Shown here: piece after piece, positions 37,823 through 46,001 of the stretch
Position numbering within the stretch: the stretch's first letter is position 1
How the letters are laid out: every line of letters starts with the position of its first letter
DNA from: Massilia mucilaginosa
GTDB lineage: Bacteria > Pseudomonadota > Gammaproteobacteria > Burkholderiales > Burkholderiaceae_D
Length of the DNA: 64,000 bases
Reading direction: 5' to 3'
Assembly (NCBI RefSeq): GCF_011682145.1
Contig: NZ_WHJH01000011.1
Location: 1-64,000, forward strand
Translations under genes and position numbers: made by a program
Notes under the pieces: generated by a model
What the model saw: the letters and a program-made list of their open reading frames with translations, nothing else
Databases searched by the model: none
What the model was told of the DNA's origin: nothing

Positions 37823-38430
37823 TCGACGGCTTGCCGATAGAACAGGTCGGCCGGTGCGCCGACTTCCGCCACTTGTCGAGCATTGACGGGATTGCGGTCG
37901 ACCTGCGCTACGCGGGGGTGGACAACTTCACCGGACGCGACCTGTATTCGCCGTTCGACTGCGCCTGGCTGCACGTCGATGCCGCTAGCGCGCTGGAACG
38001 GGTGGTGGCCTGGCTGGCGCGCGCGCGGCCCGGCTGCACCGCGCTGATCCTCGATGCGCTGCGCCCGCAGCGGGTCCAGGAAGCGCTGTGGGACGCGCTC
38101 GACGGCACCGGCCTGCGCATGTACCTGGCGCCGCCCGAGCGCGGTTCGATCCACTCCTTCGGCATGGCGCTCGACATCACCATTCTCGACGAGCACGGGC
38201 GCGAACTCGACATGGGTACGGGCTTCGACGACATGAGCGAGCGCTCCCATCCGGCGCGTGAAGACCTGCTGCTGGCGCGCGGCGAGCTGACGCCGCTGCA
38301 TGTGCAAAACCGGCAACTGCTGCGCGCCGCGATGGCGCAGGCCGGGTTTGCAGGCATTGCCAGCGAATGGTGGCATTTCGATTATGGCGACCGCGACTGG
38401 GTCAGACAAACCTTTCAGCGCGTGCTGTAA
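37819..38430 (+). CDS. ddpX: D-alanyl-D-alanine dipeptidase (VanX/DdpX family)
   Basis: A 203-residue zinc dipeptidase. The VanX motifs are present: VDLRYAGVDNFTGRDLY, ILDALRPQRVQEALW (catalytic Arg), SIHSFGMALDIT (S-x-H-x-x-G-x-A-x-D zinc site) and ASEWWHFDYG (E-x-x-W-H). It hydrolyses D-Ala-D-Ala, allowing D-alanine from wall peptides to be used; in glycopeptide-resistant bacteria the same activity gives resistance, but no vanA/H ligase or reductase is here. No signal peptide, so it acts in the cytoplasm. Confidence 0.92.
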   Translation: MIDGLPIEQVGRCADFRHLSSIDGIAVDLRYAGVDNFTGRDLYSPFDCAWLHVDAASALERVVAWLARARPGCTALILDALRPQRVQEALWDALDGTGLRMYLAPPERGSIHSFGMALDITILDEHGRELDMGTGFDDMSERSHPAREDLLLARGELTPLHVQNRQLLRAAMAQAGFAGIASEWWHFDYGDRDWVRQTFQRVL

Positions 38431-40286
38431 GGCATCGCCAGCGCGTGGCATCCCGGACTGTTACCATAAAACAATCTCAACAACGCCCGCCGCCTCTTCC
38501 CATGAATATCAGCCTGAACGACCAGATCGGCGACGCCGAAGTCATTGCCTTGTACCGCGCCAACGAATGGTCCTCCGCCGGCAAGCCCGAGCAGCTGATG
38601 GCCGCCTTGCGCAACTCGCACAGCCTGGTGACGGCGCGCGAGGATGGCGTGCTGGTCGGCATCGGCAACGCCATTTCCGACGGCCACCTGGTGGTCTACT
38701 ACCCGCATTTCCTGGTCGACCCGGCGCACCAGCGCAAAGGCATCGGGCGCCTGATGATGCAGGCGCTGTGCGCGCGCTATGCCGGTTTTCACCAGCAGAT
38801 GCTGACGGCCGACGGCGACGCGATCGCCTTCTACGAATCGCTGGGCTTCACGCGCGCCGGCCGCACCGCGCCGATGTGGATTTACGCAGGTACCGAACAC
38901 TGAGCGGACAGGGCGGCCTTCGTCAATCCAGGCTTGGGTTTCTTTCATGCCGAGCCGGTAGCGCGCACAGTTAAAATCGGCAAGGATGTTCAGTTCCTGC
39001 GTGAGCAGTTCCTGGAACCTTGCCGTGTCCTCGGCGGGCAATTCCAGTGAAGCTATTGCCTCCGCCATCGGTTGACGCCGCCGGACCACCGCTCCCACCG
39101 ATGCGCTGAGTGCTTCGCGATACTTCACGCGAAAGGGATCCGGCGCATCCAGGGCTCCCGCCACGGCCTGGTACTTGGTCTGGGAGCGCCGATAGGTCCA
39201 TTCGAAGAGGTCAACCGCCATCGACACATCGCACGCCTCATACACACCCATCATCGCCAGCGCATAGTCGTCACGGTCGACATCGAGAAACGACAGTGGC
39301 GCCTGGTTATACAGCATCAGCGGAATATTGGCGGCGATCCGGCTCACGCGCTTGTTGCCGTCCTCGAAAGCCTGGAGGTACGCCAGGTTCACCCAGAGGA
39401 AAAAGGATGCCTCCAAAGGGTTCTTGATTTGCTGCGCCTTCAGGATGATGCGCTCGAACATCTCTTCCAGCACCGCCGCGACTTGGGACGGAATATACGT
39501 GCTGCCGCTGACGTTGACTACTTGCGTGCGCATCGTGCCGAGTGACGCGGCATCAACCAGCAGATCGTGCATGAGTATGGCATGCACATTGCAAACCAGA
39601 CGGGTGTTAAGCCCTTGCAGGGGAACCGCCTCCACAATGAATTCAATGGCAGCTTTATGATTGAGCAGCATGATGGCATCGCTGTCGGTCGCGGCAGCGC
39701 CGCTTTTGAACAGCCTCTCCGTATCCATCAGGGTGTAGCGATTCCCTTCGAGACGAGAGGATGACCATGACAGGTCGATCAGCAATTGCTCCAGCACTTT
39801 ACGGGCGTAAGTCCCCGCCGGAAGCCGGCCGGGGAGGTGGCCGAGCGCAAGCAGTTCGTCCGCGAGTTCAGGAGACAGCAAGAAAGTGTCGTCGGGCTTG
39901 TAGTTGTCGACAAATTCCCGGCGATACGTGACGGGGGTACGGGCCGCCACAGGCCGTGTCAGGTGTTGCCGGAGCTGCAGGCTGGCGGCGCTCCAGCGGG
40001 GTCGCTCGTCGGTGGAGATGGCGCTGGTGGGCGTGGCTGTTGCTGTCGGTTCAGGGGCAATAGTAGCCTCGCTTGTCAGCAGGCGATATCGCGTTGCGCG
40101 GGCTTTGCCCATCATCTCGACGTGGGCGGTCGACACCAGCTTGGCCAGCATGCGCTTGATAGCATCCTTGCTTGATCCGGTGGCATCAAGCAGTTGCGAC
40201 GATGAGACCAGCTCCTTCCCACCCACGGTCATGGCAGCCATGATTTGCAGCAGATCTGCGGTGGTCAGGCGGTCGTTATAGTGCAT
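38415..40286 (-). CDS. Fic-family protein with N-terminal winged helix; 3' end lost into GNAT antisense
   Basis: The open frame is 623 codons, but only about 461 are Fic-like. It carries an N-terminal DNA-binding-like domain (about 1-70, LLDATGSSKDAIKRMLAKL), the inhibitory motif SSRLEGN (176-182) and the Fic core. The core motif reads QAFEDGNKRVSR (305-316): the catalytic His of H-x-F-x-(D/E)-G-N is Gln305, so canonical AMPylation is unlikely. Residues 462-623 are merely the antisense of the GNAT gene, because no stop follows the core. Either the gene is 3'-truncated or the tail is really made. Composition is less GC-rich than the neighbours. Confidence 0.75.
   Translation of the reverse strand: MHYNDRLTTADLLQIMAAMTVGGKELVSSSQLLDATGSSKDAIKRMLAKLVSTAHVEMMGKARATRYRLLTSEATIAPEPTATATPTSAISTDERPRWSAASLQLRQHLTRPVAARTPVTYRREFVDNYKPDDTFLLSPELADELLALGHLPGRLPAGTYARKVLEQLLIDLSWSSSRLEGNRYTLMDTERLFKSGAAATDSDAIMLLNHKAAIEFIVEAVPLQGLNTRLVCNVHAILMHDLLVDAASLGTMRTQVVNVSGSTYIPSQVAAVLEEMFERIILKAQQIKNPLEASFFLWVNLAYLQAFEDGNKRVSRIAANIPLMLYNQAPLSFLDVDRDDYALAMMGVYEACDVSMAVDLFEWTYRRSQTKYQAVAGALDAPDPFRVKYREALSASVGAVVRRRQPMAEAIASLELPAEDTARFQELLTQELNILADFNCARYRLGMKETQAWIDEGRPVRSVFGTCVNPHRRGAAGAREAQRFVEGDRVAVGRQHLLVKTGIARAQRLHHQAPDAFALVRRVDQEMRVVDHQVAVGNGVADADQHAILARRHQAVRVAQGGHQLLGLAGGGPFVGAVQGNDFGVADLVVQADIHGKRRRALLRLFYGNSPGCHALAMPYSTR
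38502..38903 (+). CDS. GNAT-family N-acetyltransferase
   Basis: A 133-residue acetyltransferase. The acetyl-CoA motif A is HFLVDPAHQRKGIGRLMMQA (R-x-K-G-I-G), followed by ADGDAIAFYESLGFTRAGR. Substrate unknown. ATG 38502 lacks a strong ribosome-binding site but begins the fold correctly. The gene lies entirely within the antisense of the extended Fic frame; its stop (TGA 38901-38903) falls exactly where Fic similarity ends. Confidence 0.87.
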   Translation: MNISLNDQIGDAEVIALYRANEWSSAGKPEQLMAALRNSHSLVTAREDGVLVGIGNAISDGHLVVYYPHFLVDPAHQRKGIGRLMMQALCARYAGFHQQMLTADGDAIAFYESLGFTRAGRTAPMWIYAGTEH

Positions 40287-40340
40287 AAATCACCTCAATA
40301 GTCTGAGTCGATTCTACCTAAACCACGCCTTGTTGGGAGT

Positions 40341-40475
40341 ATCGGTGCACTTTTTCGAAGTATTGATGCATTTTCGTCAGAATCGGTGCATTTTTTCCGA
40401 GTATCGGTGCATTTCTTTGGGAATCGGTGCAGTTTTCGGAGAATCGGTGCAATTTCGGAGAATCGGTGCGATTCA
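40341..40475. repeat. Seven direct repeats (iterons) with 20-21-bp period before the Fic gene
   Basis: The core ATCGGTGCA occurs at 40341, 40382, 40403, 40423 and 40443, with the variants ATTGATGCA at 40362 and ATCGGTGCG at 40462. Spacings are 21, 20, 21, 20, 20 and 19 bases, each followed by a T/C-rich run such as TTTTTTCCGAG. The array fills the gap between the membrane-protein stop (40480) and the Fic start (40286). Two-turn spacing places all cores on one DNA face, as in iterons or cooperative operators. There are no CRISPR-like spacers. Confidence 0.85.
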
Positions 40476-40479
40476 TGGC

Positions 40480-41154
40480 TCAGCGCATCTTAGTGCGGCG
40501 GCGCAAGGTCAGGTCGTGGTAAATCACCACCATATTGGCCGACACAAACATCGGCACCAGCGCGCACAGCACGACGGCGATCAGCGTCGCCACCACCGCT
40601 TCGACCATCCGGTTCGACAGCGACACCATGTTGACGTCGAACGCGTTGACGCAGAACACCACCGGATAGACATAGCTGAATCCGAACGCCACATGCCACC
40701 AGTGCCCGCGCACCAGGCGCAGGCTGCCCGTCAGGGCCTTGATCACCGGCAGCCCATCGACAACCAGCGCGATCCACCAGAACGACAGCGCAATGAACAA
40801 ATAGGTACCGGGCACGATGAGCATGAGCGAGCCGGTCCCGACCGCCAGCATGAACAGCGCCGCCCCCGCCAGGCACGGCAGGAAGCTGCGCAGGCCGCGC
40901 CGCAGCGCCTCGCCCGCGCTCGCCGATCGCCCGTGCGCGCTGGCGTGCACCTGAACCACCAGTGGCGCCATCAGCGCCGGGCACAGCAGCAGGAAGGCGC
41001 CGATCAGGTACAAGGCCCAGGCCTGGCCGAGGTATCCCGCCTCGCCCAGAAGGTAGCCCGTCCCGAGCAGCGCGAACAGCAGCACCATCGGCAGCAGCGC
41101 ATACGGCAGCGCGCGCGTGAAACTGGTGTAGAACAGATGCAGCGCGGCGCGCAT
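40480..41154 (-). CDS. Hypothetical integral membrane protein
   Basis: A polytopic protein of about 225-240 residues with some six hydrophobic segments (e.g. LLPMVLLFALLGTGYLLG, LVVDGLPVIKALTGSLRLV, MVEAVVATLIAVVLCALVPM) and a basic C-terminus. The 'ALTGSLRLVRGHWWHVA' segment resembles the YciC/glycerophosphodiesterase-membrane-domain type of unknown function. The start is uncertain: ATG 41154 is given, a TTG at about 41196 would add 14 residues, and longer versions would overlap dacB. Confidence 0.65.
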   Translation of the reverse strand: MRAALHLFYTSFTRALPYALLPMVLLFALLGTGYLLGEAGYLGQAWALYLIGAFLLLCPALMAPLVVQVHASAHGRSASAGEALRRGLRSFLPCLAGAALFMLAVGTGSLMLIVPGTYLFIALSFWWIALVVDGLPVIKALTGSLRLVRGHWWHVAFGFSYVYPVVFCVNAFDVNMVSLSNRMVEAVVATLIAVVLCALVPMFVSANMVVIYHDLTLRRRTKMR

Positions 41155-41209
41155 CAGTTCGAGCGGCGCCAGCGGCGCCGGCGCGAGCCTGGACAAGACC
41201 GCTGCCGGC

Positions 41210-42679
41210 TTAATTCGCCACTCCCGAGCGCGCCACCCAATCGACCAGCGCATCGAGCACCGCACGGCCCTTGCCGTTGCCGATCAGCTCGCTGTTGATC
41301 ATGGCCACCACCACGCATTGCTGCCCGCCGGCATCGCGCACATAACCGGCCACCGCCACCACATTGCGCAAGGTGCCGGTTTTCAGGCGCGCACGCTGGG
41401 CCGCCGGGCTGTCGGCCAGGCGCCGGCGCAGGGTGCCGTCCACCGCCGCGATCGGCAGGCTGCTGACGAATTCGGGCGCCCAGTTGCTGCGCAGCGCCGC
41501 TTGCAGCACGCCGCCCATCTGCGCCGCGCTGATGCGTTCGATGCGCGACAGGCCCGAGCCGTTTTCCAGCACCAGCCCGCTGTCGTCGATGGCGCGCGCA
41601 CGCATCCAGTCGCGCACGGTGCGGTCGGCGCGCGCCACCGTGCTTTCGCCGGGAATGGTGGCCAGCGCGCGGCTGCCCACCACCGGATCGGCTTCCAGGC
41701 TGCCCAAGGTCAGGAACACGGTGCGCGCCAGGGTGTTGTCGGAGCTCTTGTTGTAGTCGCGCACGATGTCGGGCAGGCTGCGCGAGACGTGCTCGGCCAG
41801 CAGGCGCGTGGCCGGCGGGCTGGCCGCTTCCACGGTCTCGCCCACCAGCACCCCGCCGAGGCGATGCCAGGTGGCGCGGAACAGGCGGTCGAGGTAATCC
41901 TGGCGGTCGAGCACGTTGACCCGGTACGACCTGGCGCAGTGTTTCGGAAAACTGCCCTTGAGCAGCACCGTGATCTTGCCCGTGCGCTCGCGCCGCACCT
42001 CCGGCGGCTTCCAGCCGTTGGCCCAGCTGCCGCAGTCGGCGTCGATCAGGGTCATGGCCGATGTCACCGTCACGCCCTCGAGCGCCGGAGAGGCCGCCAC
42101 CGCCACCGTGCCGGCGCCAGAGCGCAGGTCGAGTTCGAGCATGTTCTTGTTGACCATCAACGCGTCGGGAATCACGTTGGTGTAGGCCTCGGGCGATTCG
42201 TCGAATTGCGGCGCGCCGATATCAAGCCGGGCCGGGTTGAACAGCTCGCGGTCCAGCAGCAGGCGCCCGTCGATCTTGCGGATGCCCTGGTTGCGCACCG
42301 ATTGCAGCATGCGTTCGAGCACTTCGCCGCTGAAATCGGCATCGGCCCCGCCGCGCAGCACCAGATCGCCGCGCAGCACGTCGCCAGTCACGCCGGCGCC
42401 GCTGCGCAGTTCGGTGCGGCCGCGAAACGCCGGCCCGAGCTGGTCGAGCGCGACGATCGTGGTCACCAGTTTCATGGTCGAGGCCGGGTTGAGCGGACGC
42501 TCGGCCAGGTGCGACAGCAGCGCCGCGTCGCCGCGCAGCACCAGCGCGCTCATGGCGTCTTCCGGAATGTTGGCGTCGAACAGCAACTGGCTGACCGGGG
42601 CCGGCAACTGGGCGCTGGCCGCTTGCGTGAAAGCGAGCAGGACGGCAAGGGCGAGGGGTCGCAGCATCTTGATTCTCAT
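41210..42679 (-). CDS. dacB: D-alanyl-D-alanine carboxypeptidase/endopeptidase (PBP4)
   Basis: A 489-residue periplasmic class-C penicillin-binding protein with signal peptide ending in AASA-Q (about 23). The active-site motifs are STMK (Ser67, Lys70), the S-x-N element in YNKSSDN, and KTG in LKTGTLRN near the C-terminus. Family members trim D-Ala and cut cross-links in murein. ATG 42679 is used, with Met5 an alternative. It starts two bases after the SpmA/B-type gene stop, so the two are probably cotranscribed. Confidence 0.93.
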   Translation of the reverse strand: MRIKMLRPLALAVLLAFTQAASAQLPAPVSQLLFDANIPEDAMSALVLRGDAALLSHLAERPLNPASTMKLVTTIVALDQLGPAFRGRTELRSGAGVTGDVLRGDLVLRGGADADFSGEVLERMLQSVRNQGIRKIDGRLLLDRELFNPARLDIGAPQFDESPEAYTNVIPDALMVNKNMLELDLRSGAGTVAVAASPALEGVTVTSAMTLIDADCGSWANGWKPPEVRRERTGKITVLLKGSFPKHCARSYRVNVLDRQDYLDRLFRATWHRLGGVLVGETVEAASPPATRLLAEHVSRSLPDIVRDYNKSSDNTLARTVFLTLGSLEADPVVGSRALATIPGESTVARADRTVRDWMRARAIDDSGLVLENGSGLSRIERISAAQMGGVLQAALRSNWAPEFVSSLPIAAVDGTLRRRLADSPAAQRARLKTGTLRNVVAVAGYVRDAGGQQCVVVAMINSELIGNGKGRAVLDALVDWVARSGVAN

Positions 42680-42681
42680 AA

Positions 42682-43920
42682 TCAGCCGAAGAACAGGTAA
42701 GCGACGAAGATTGCAGCGACCATACCGGCCACGTCGGCCAGCAGGCCGTACGAAATCGCGTAGCGGGTTTTCCTGATGCCGACCGAGCCGAAATACAGGG
42801 CGATGATATAGAAGGTCGTGTCCGCCGCACCCTGGAAGATGCAGGCCAGGCGGCCGACGAACGAATCGACGCCGTAGGTCTTCATGGCGTCGATCATCAT
42901 CGCCTTCGAGCCGCTGCCCGAGAGCGGCTTCATCAGCGCGGTCGGCAGGGCGCCGGTAAAGCTGGTGTCGAGGCCGAACTGGATCAGTACCCAGTTGACG
43001 CCGCCGACGATCAGGCCCAGTACGCCGGAGTTGCGGATCACGCTGATGGCGACGAGCATGCCGACCAGGTAGGGAATGATCGTGATCGAGGTCTGGATGC
43101 CGCCCTTGGCGCCTTCGATAAAGGCTTCGTAGACATTGACCTTGTTGCGCATGGCTGCGACGATGAAGGTGACGATGATGGAAAACAGGATCAGGTTGGC
43201 GCCCACCCTGGAGACCAGTTCGATCTCGGCCTTGCTCAGGAAGAACGCGAAATAGCAGACCAGAGCGACGATGGCCGCCGTGGTGCCGCCGAGCCAGGCG
43301 AGCACGACCCGGTCGAGCAGATTGATGCGCTGCTTGAGGGCGACCGCAATGATGCCGACCAGGGTTGCCACGTAGGTCGCGATCAGGCAGGGAATGAAGA
43401 TATCGGATGGGTCCTTGGCGCCCAGGATCGCGCGCTGCGCCATGATCGACAGGGGAATGACGGTCAGGCCCGAGGTTTGCAGCACCAGGAACATGATCTG
43501 CGCATCGCTGGCCTCGTCCTTGTTGGGGTTGATCGACTGCAGGCTTTCCATCGCTTTCAGGCCGAACGGGGTGGCGGCGTTGTCCAGCCCGAGCATGTTG
43601 GCGGAAAAGTTCATCACCATGTGGCCGTTGGCCGGGTGGTCTTTCGGTACGCCGGGGAAAATGCGCGAGAAGAACGGTCCGATCACCCTGGCGATGAAAC
43701 CGACCGCACCGGCCTTCTCGCCGATGTTCATGATGCCGAGCCACAAGGTCATGATGCCGGCCAGGGGCAGGGCGATCTCCATCACGCTCGAGCGGGCCGA
43801 TTCGAAAGTGCCATCGATGATCTTCCTGAAGATATCGGTATCGCCGAGGAAAATCCACTGCGCCAGCGCCGCCAGGAAGCCGACCAGGAAAAAGCCGGAC
43901 CAGATGTAATTTAATGCCAT
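42682..43920 (-). CDS. Fused SpmA-SpmB nucleoside-recognition (Gate) membrane protein
   Basis: A 412-residue inner-membrane protein with about nine hydrophobic segments and two Gate repeats. The first half resembles SpmA (LPLAGIMTLWLGIMNIGEKAG, MNFSANMLGLDNAATPFGLKAME). The second resembles SpmB (SITIIPYLVGMLVAISVIRNSG, ALMKPLSGSGSKAMMID). The two are separate genes in Bacillus, needed for spore-core dehydration; in Gram-negative bacteria the fused form has no settled function. It sits directly upstream of dacB, as spmA-spmB lies beside a dac gene in Bacillus, hinting at a conserved link. Confidence 0.85.
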   Translation of the reverse strand: MALNYIWSGFFLVGFLAALAQWIFLGDTDIFRKIIDGTFESARSSVMEIALPLAGIMTLWLGIMNIGEKAGAVGFIARVIGPFFSRIFPGVPKDHPANGHMVMNFSANMLGLDNAATPFGLKAMESLQSINPNKDEASDAQIMFLVLQTSGLTVIPLSIMAQRAILGAKDPSDIFIPCLIATYVATLVGIIAVALKQRINLLDRVVLAWLGGTTAAIVALVCYFAFFLSKAEIELVSRVGANLILFSIIVTFIVAAMRNKVNVYEAFIEGAKGGIQTSITIIPYLVGMLVAISVIRNSGVLGLIVGGVNWVLIQFGLDTSFTGALPTALMKPLSGSGSKAMMIDAMKTYGVDSFVGRLACIFQGAADTTFYIIALYFGSVGIRKTRYAISYGLLADVAGMVAAIFVAYLFFG

Positions 43921-44069
43921 ATCGTATTCGTTTCGCGTAAGAGATGATGTTGCAGCGAGAGTATAGGCGCAGGTTACCGCGAATTAAGCAAACCATGCAG
44001 CTTGGCTATGTAAAAAGTCCGGCGCCGCCGCCGTGGCCTATCATACGCACCGGACCACGAGGATTTTCC

Positions 44070-45791
44070 ATGACGATTCGCCGCCTGATTGCCACCAGCG
44101 TTGCCGCCCTGCTGCTCGCCGCCCCCGCGCAGGCGAGCGAGAAAGTCCTGCACACCCTGCTGACCACCAGCGAAACCGGGCTCGACCCGGCGGTGGCGTC
44201 CGACATCGCCACCCTGAGCCTGCTCGAAAACCTGTTCGACCCGCTGCTGCGCTACGATGTCGACGCCCGTCCGGTGGCCCTGCGCGCCAACGCCGCCATG
44301 GCGCTGCCGGAGGTGAGCGCGGACGGCCTGGTGTACACCTTCCGCCTGCGTCCCGGCATGCTGTTCGCCGCCGATGCGGCCTTCAAGGGCGAGCGCCGCG
44401 AGGTGACCGCCGCCGACTATGTTTACAGCCTCAAGCGCCTGTACGACCCGGCCATCAAGTCGCCGTGGCTGTTCCTCTTCGAGGGCAAGCTCAAGGGCGA
44501 CGTCGCACTCAAGGAGGCGTTCAGCCAGTCCACCGAGATTGCCGGCCTGCAGGCACCTGGTCGCCACACCCTGCGTATCACCCTCTCCGCGCCCGACAAG
44601 AATTTCCTGTTTTACCTGGCCATGCCAGCATCAAGCGTGGTGGCGCGCGAAGTGATCGACGCCTATCCGCGCCAGGCCGGGAATCATCCGGTCGGCAGCG
44701 GTCCGTTCCGGCTGGGCGAGTGGAAGCGCAGCGACAAGATCGTACTGCTGGCCAACCGCGACTGGGGCGTCACCTGGCAAGGCCAGCGCCTGCCGTTGCT
44801 GGACAAAGTCGAGGTGCGCATCGCCGAGGAATTCCAGGGGCGCATGCTGGGCTTTTTGAGCGGCGAATACGATTACCTGGAGCAGGTGCCGGAATCGCTG
44901 ACCGACATGGTGATCAGCAACGGTCGGCTGAAACCCGAACTGGCCGCGCGCGGCATCGTGCTGAGCCGCTTTCCGGTGCTGCAGACCTATTACATGTGGA
45001 TGAACATGGAAGATCCGCTGCTGGGCGGCTACGGCAAGGACAAGGTCGCCCTGCGCCGCGCGATTGCGCTCAGCTACGACAGCGCGGAAGATATCGGCCT
45101 GCTCAAGAAAGGCTTCGCCCTGCGCGCCGAGTCGCCGTTGCCGCCGAATGTGCTCGGCTACGATCCCGCCTACCGCACGCCGGTGCCGTACAACAAGGCA
45201 CTGGCCCAGGCGCTGCTGGAGCGCTTCGGCTACCGCCAGCGCGATCCGGACGGATTCCGGCGCGGCCCGGACGGCAAGCCCGTCACCCTGACCATGCACA
45301 GCGAAGCGACCGTCGGCGGGCGCCTGCGCGACGAACTCTGGCGCAAGAACCTGAACGCCATCGGCCTGCGTGTGGTGTTCCGGACCGACAAGAAGACCGA
45401 AATCATCAAAGCCTCGCGCCTGGGCAAGGTGCAAATGTTCGAGAGCAACTGGATCGCCGATTTCCCGGATGGCGACAATTTTTATCAGTTGCTGTACGGC
45501 GCCAACCGTGGCCGCGCCAACTATGCGCGCTTCAATTTGCCAGCCTACAACGAGCGCTACGAACAGGCGCGCCTGCTGGGCGACTCGCCGGCGCGCCAGA
45601 AACTCTATGGCGAAATGAATCAATTGATTCACGCCTACAACCCTTGGGTACCGCTGAGCCACCCGCTCTCTGCCGACCTGCAACATCCGTGGTTAAAAAA
45701 CTACAAGCGCCACCCTGTCGAATTCACCACGTGGCGCTATCTCGACATCGATCCGGAACAGCGCACCCGCGCCAGTAAAATGGCCCGGTAA
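44070..45791 (+). CDS. ABC transporter substrate-binding protein, family 5 (peptide/oligopeptide)
   Basis: A 573-residue periplasmic binding protein with signal peptide MTIRRLIATSVAALLLAAPAQA. Family-5 features are SETGLDPAVASDIATLSLLENLFDPLLRYD, NHPVGSGPFRLGEWKRSDKI, ALRRAIALSYD and ESNWIADFPDGDNFYQLLYG (in segments). No permease or ATPase gene accompanies it, so it must work with components elsewhere. Beside PBP4, LD-carboxypeptidase and recycling genes, a murein tripeptide or oligopeptide is a reasonable ligand (inference). ATG 44070 starts the signal. Confidence 0.9.
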   Translation: MTIRRLIATSVAALLLAAPAQASEKVLHTLLTTSETGLDPAVASDIATLSLLENLFDPLLRYDVDARPVALRANAAMALPEVSADGLVYTFRLRPGMLFAADAAFKGERREVTAADYVYSLKRLYDPAIKSPWLFLFEGKLKGDVALKEAFSQSTEIAGLQAPGRHTLRITLSAPDKNFLFYLAMPASSVVAREVIDAYPRQAGNHPVGSGPFRLGEWKRSDKIVLLANRDWGVTWQGQRLPLLDKVEVRIAEEFQGRMLGFLSGEYDYLEQVPESLTDMVISNGRLKPELAARGIVLSRFPVLQTYYMWMNMEDPLLGGYGKDKVALRRAIALSYDSAEDIGLLKKGFALRAESPLPPNVLGYDPAYRTPVPYNKALAQALLERFGYRQRDPDGFRRGPDGKPVTLTMHSEATVGGRLRDELWRKNLNAIGLRVVFRTDKKTEIIKASRLGKVQMFESNWIADFPDGDNFYQLLYGANRGRANYARFNLPAYNERYEQARLLGDSPARQKLYGEMNQLIHAYNPWVPLSHPLSADLQHPWLKNYKRHPVEFTTWRYLDIDPEQRTRASKMAR

Positions 45792-45813
45792 TGCAAGCTG
45801 CATACCGCCGCGA

Positions 45814-45868
45814 GCCATTCGGCAAGCCATTCGGCAAGCCATTCGGCAAGCCATTCGGCAGGCCATTC
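45814..45868. repeat. 12-bp tandem repeat, about 4.5 copies
   Basis: GCCATTCGGCAA is repeated at 45814, 45826 and 45838, with a fourth copy ending AG at 45850 and a partial copy at 45862 (GCCATTC). It lies in the 210-base gap between the binding protein and the TonB-dependent receptor. Repeat number could vary between strains by slippage. The rest of the gap has no recognisable gene. Confidence 0.85.
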
Positions 45869-46001
45869 CCTGAAGTTATAGTTGCTTCAGGAAATTTCAT
45901 TGGTTGTCCCACTAGCCAGCGCGTAGGCTCGTTCGATTCATGACGTCTTGCCAAGAAAAATAATGTGTGCTCACAGAGCATCAAAAACCCAAGGAGAAAC
46001 C

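Noticed and set aside
40341-40475. CRISPR array
   Set aside because: The repeat core is only 9 bases, the period is 19-21 bases, there are no unique spacers of 30 bases or more, and no cas genes are nearby.
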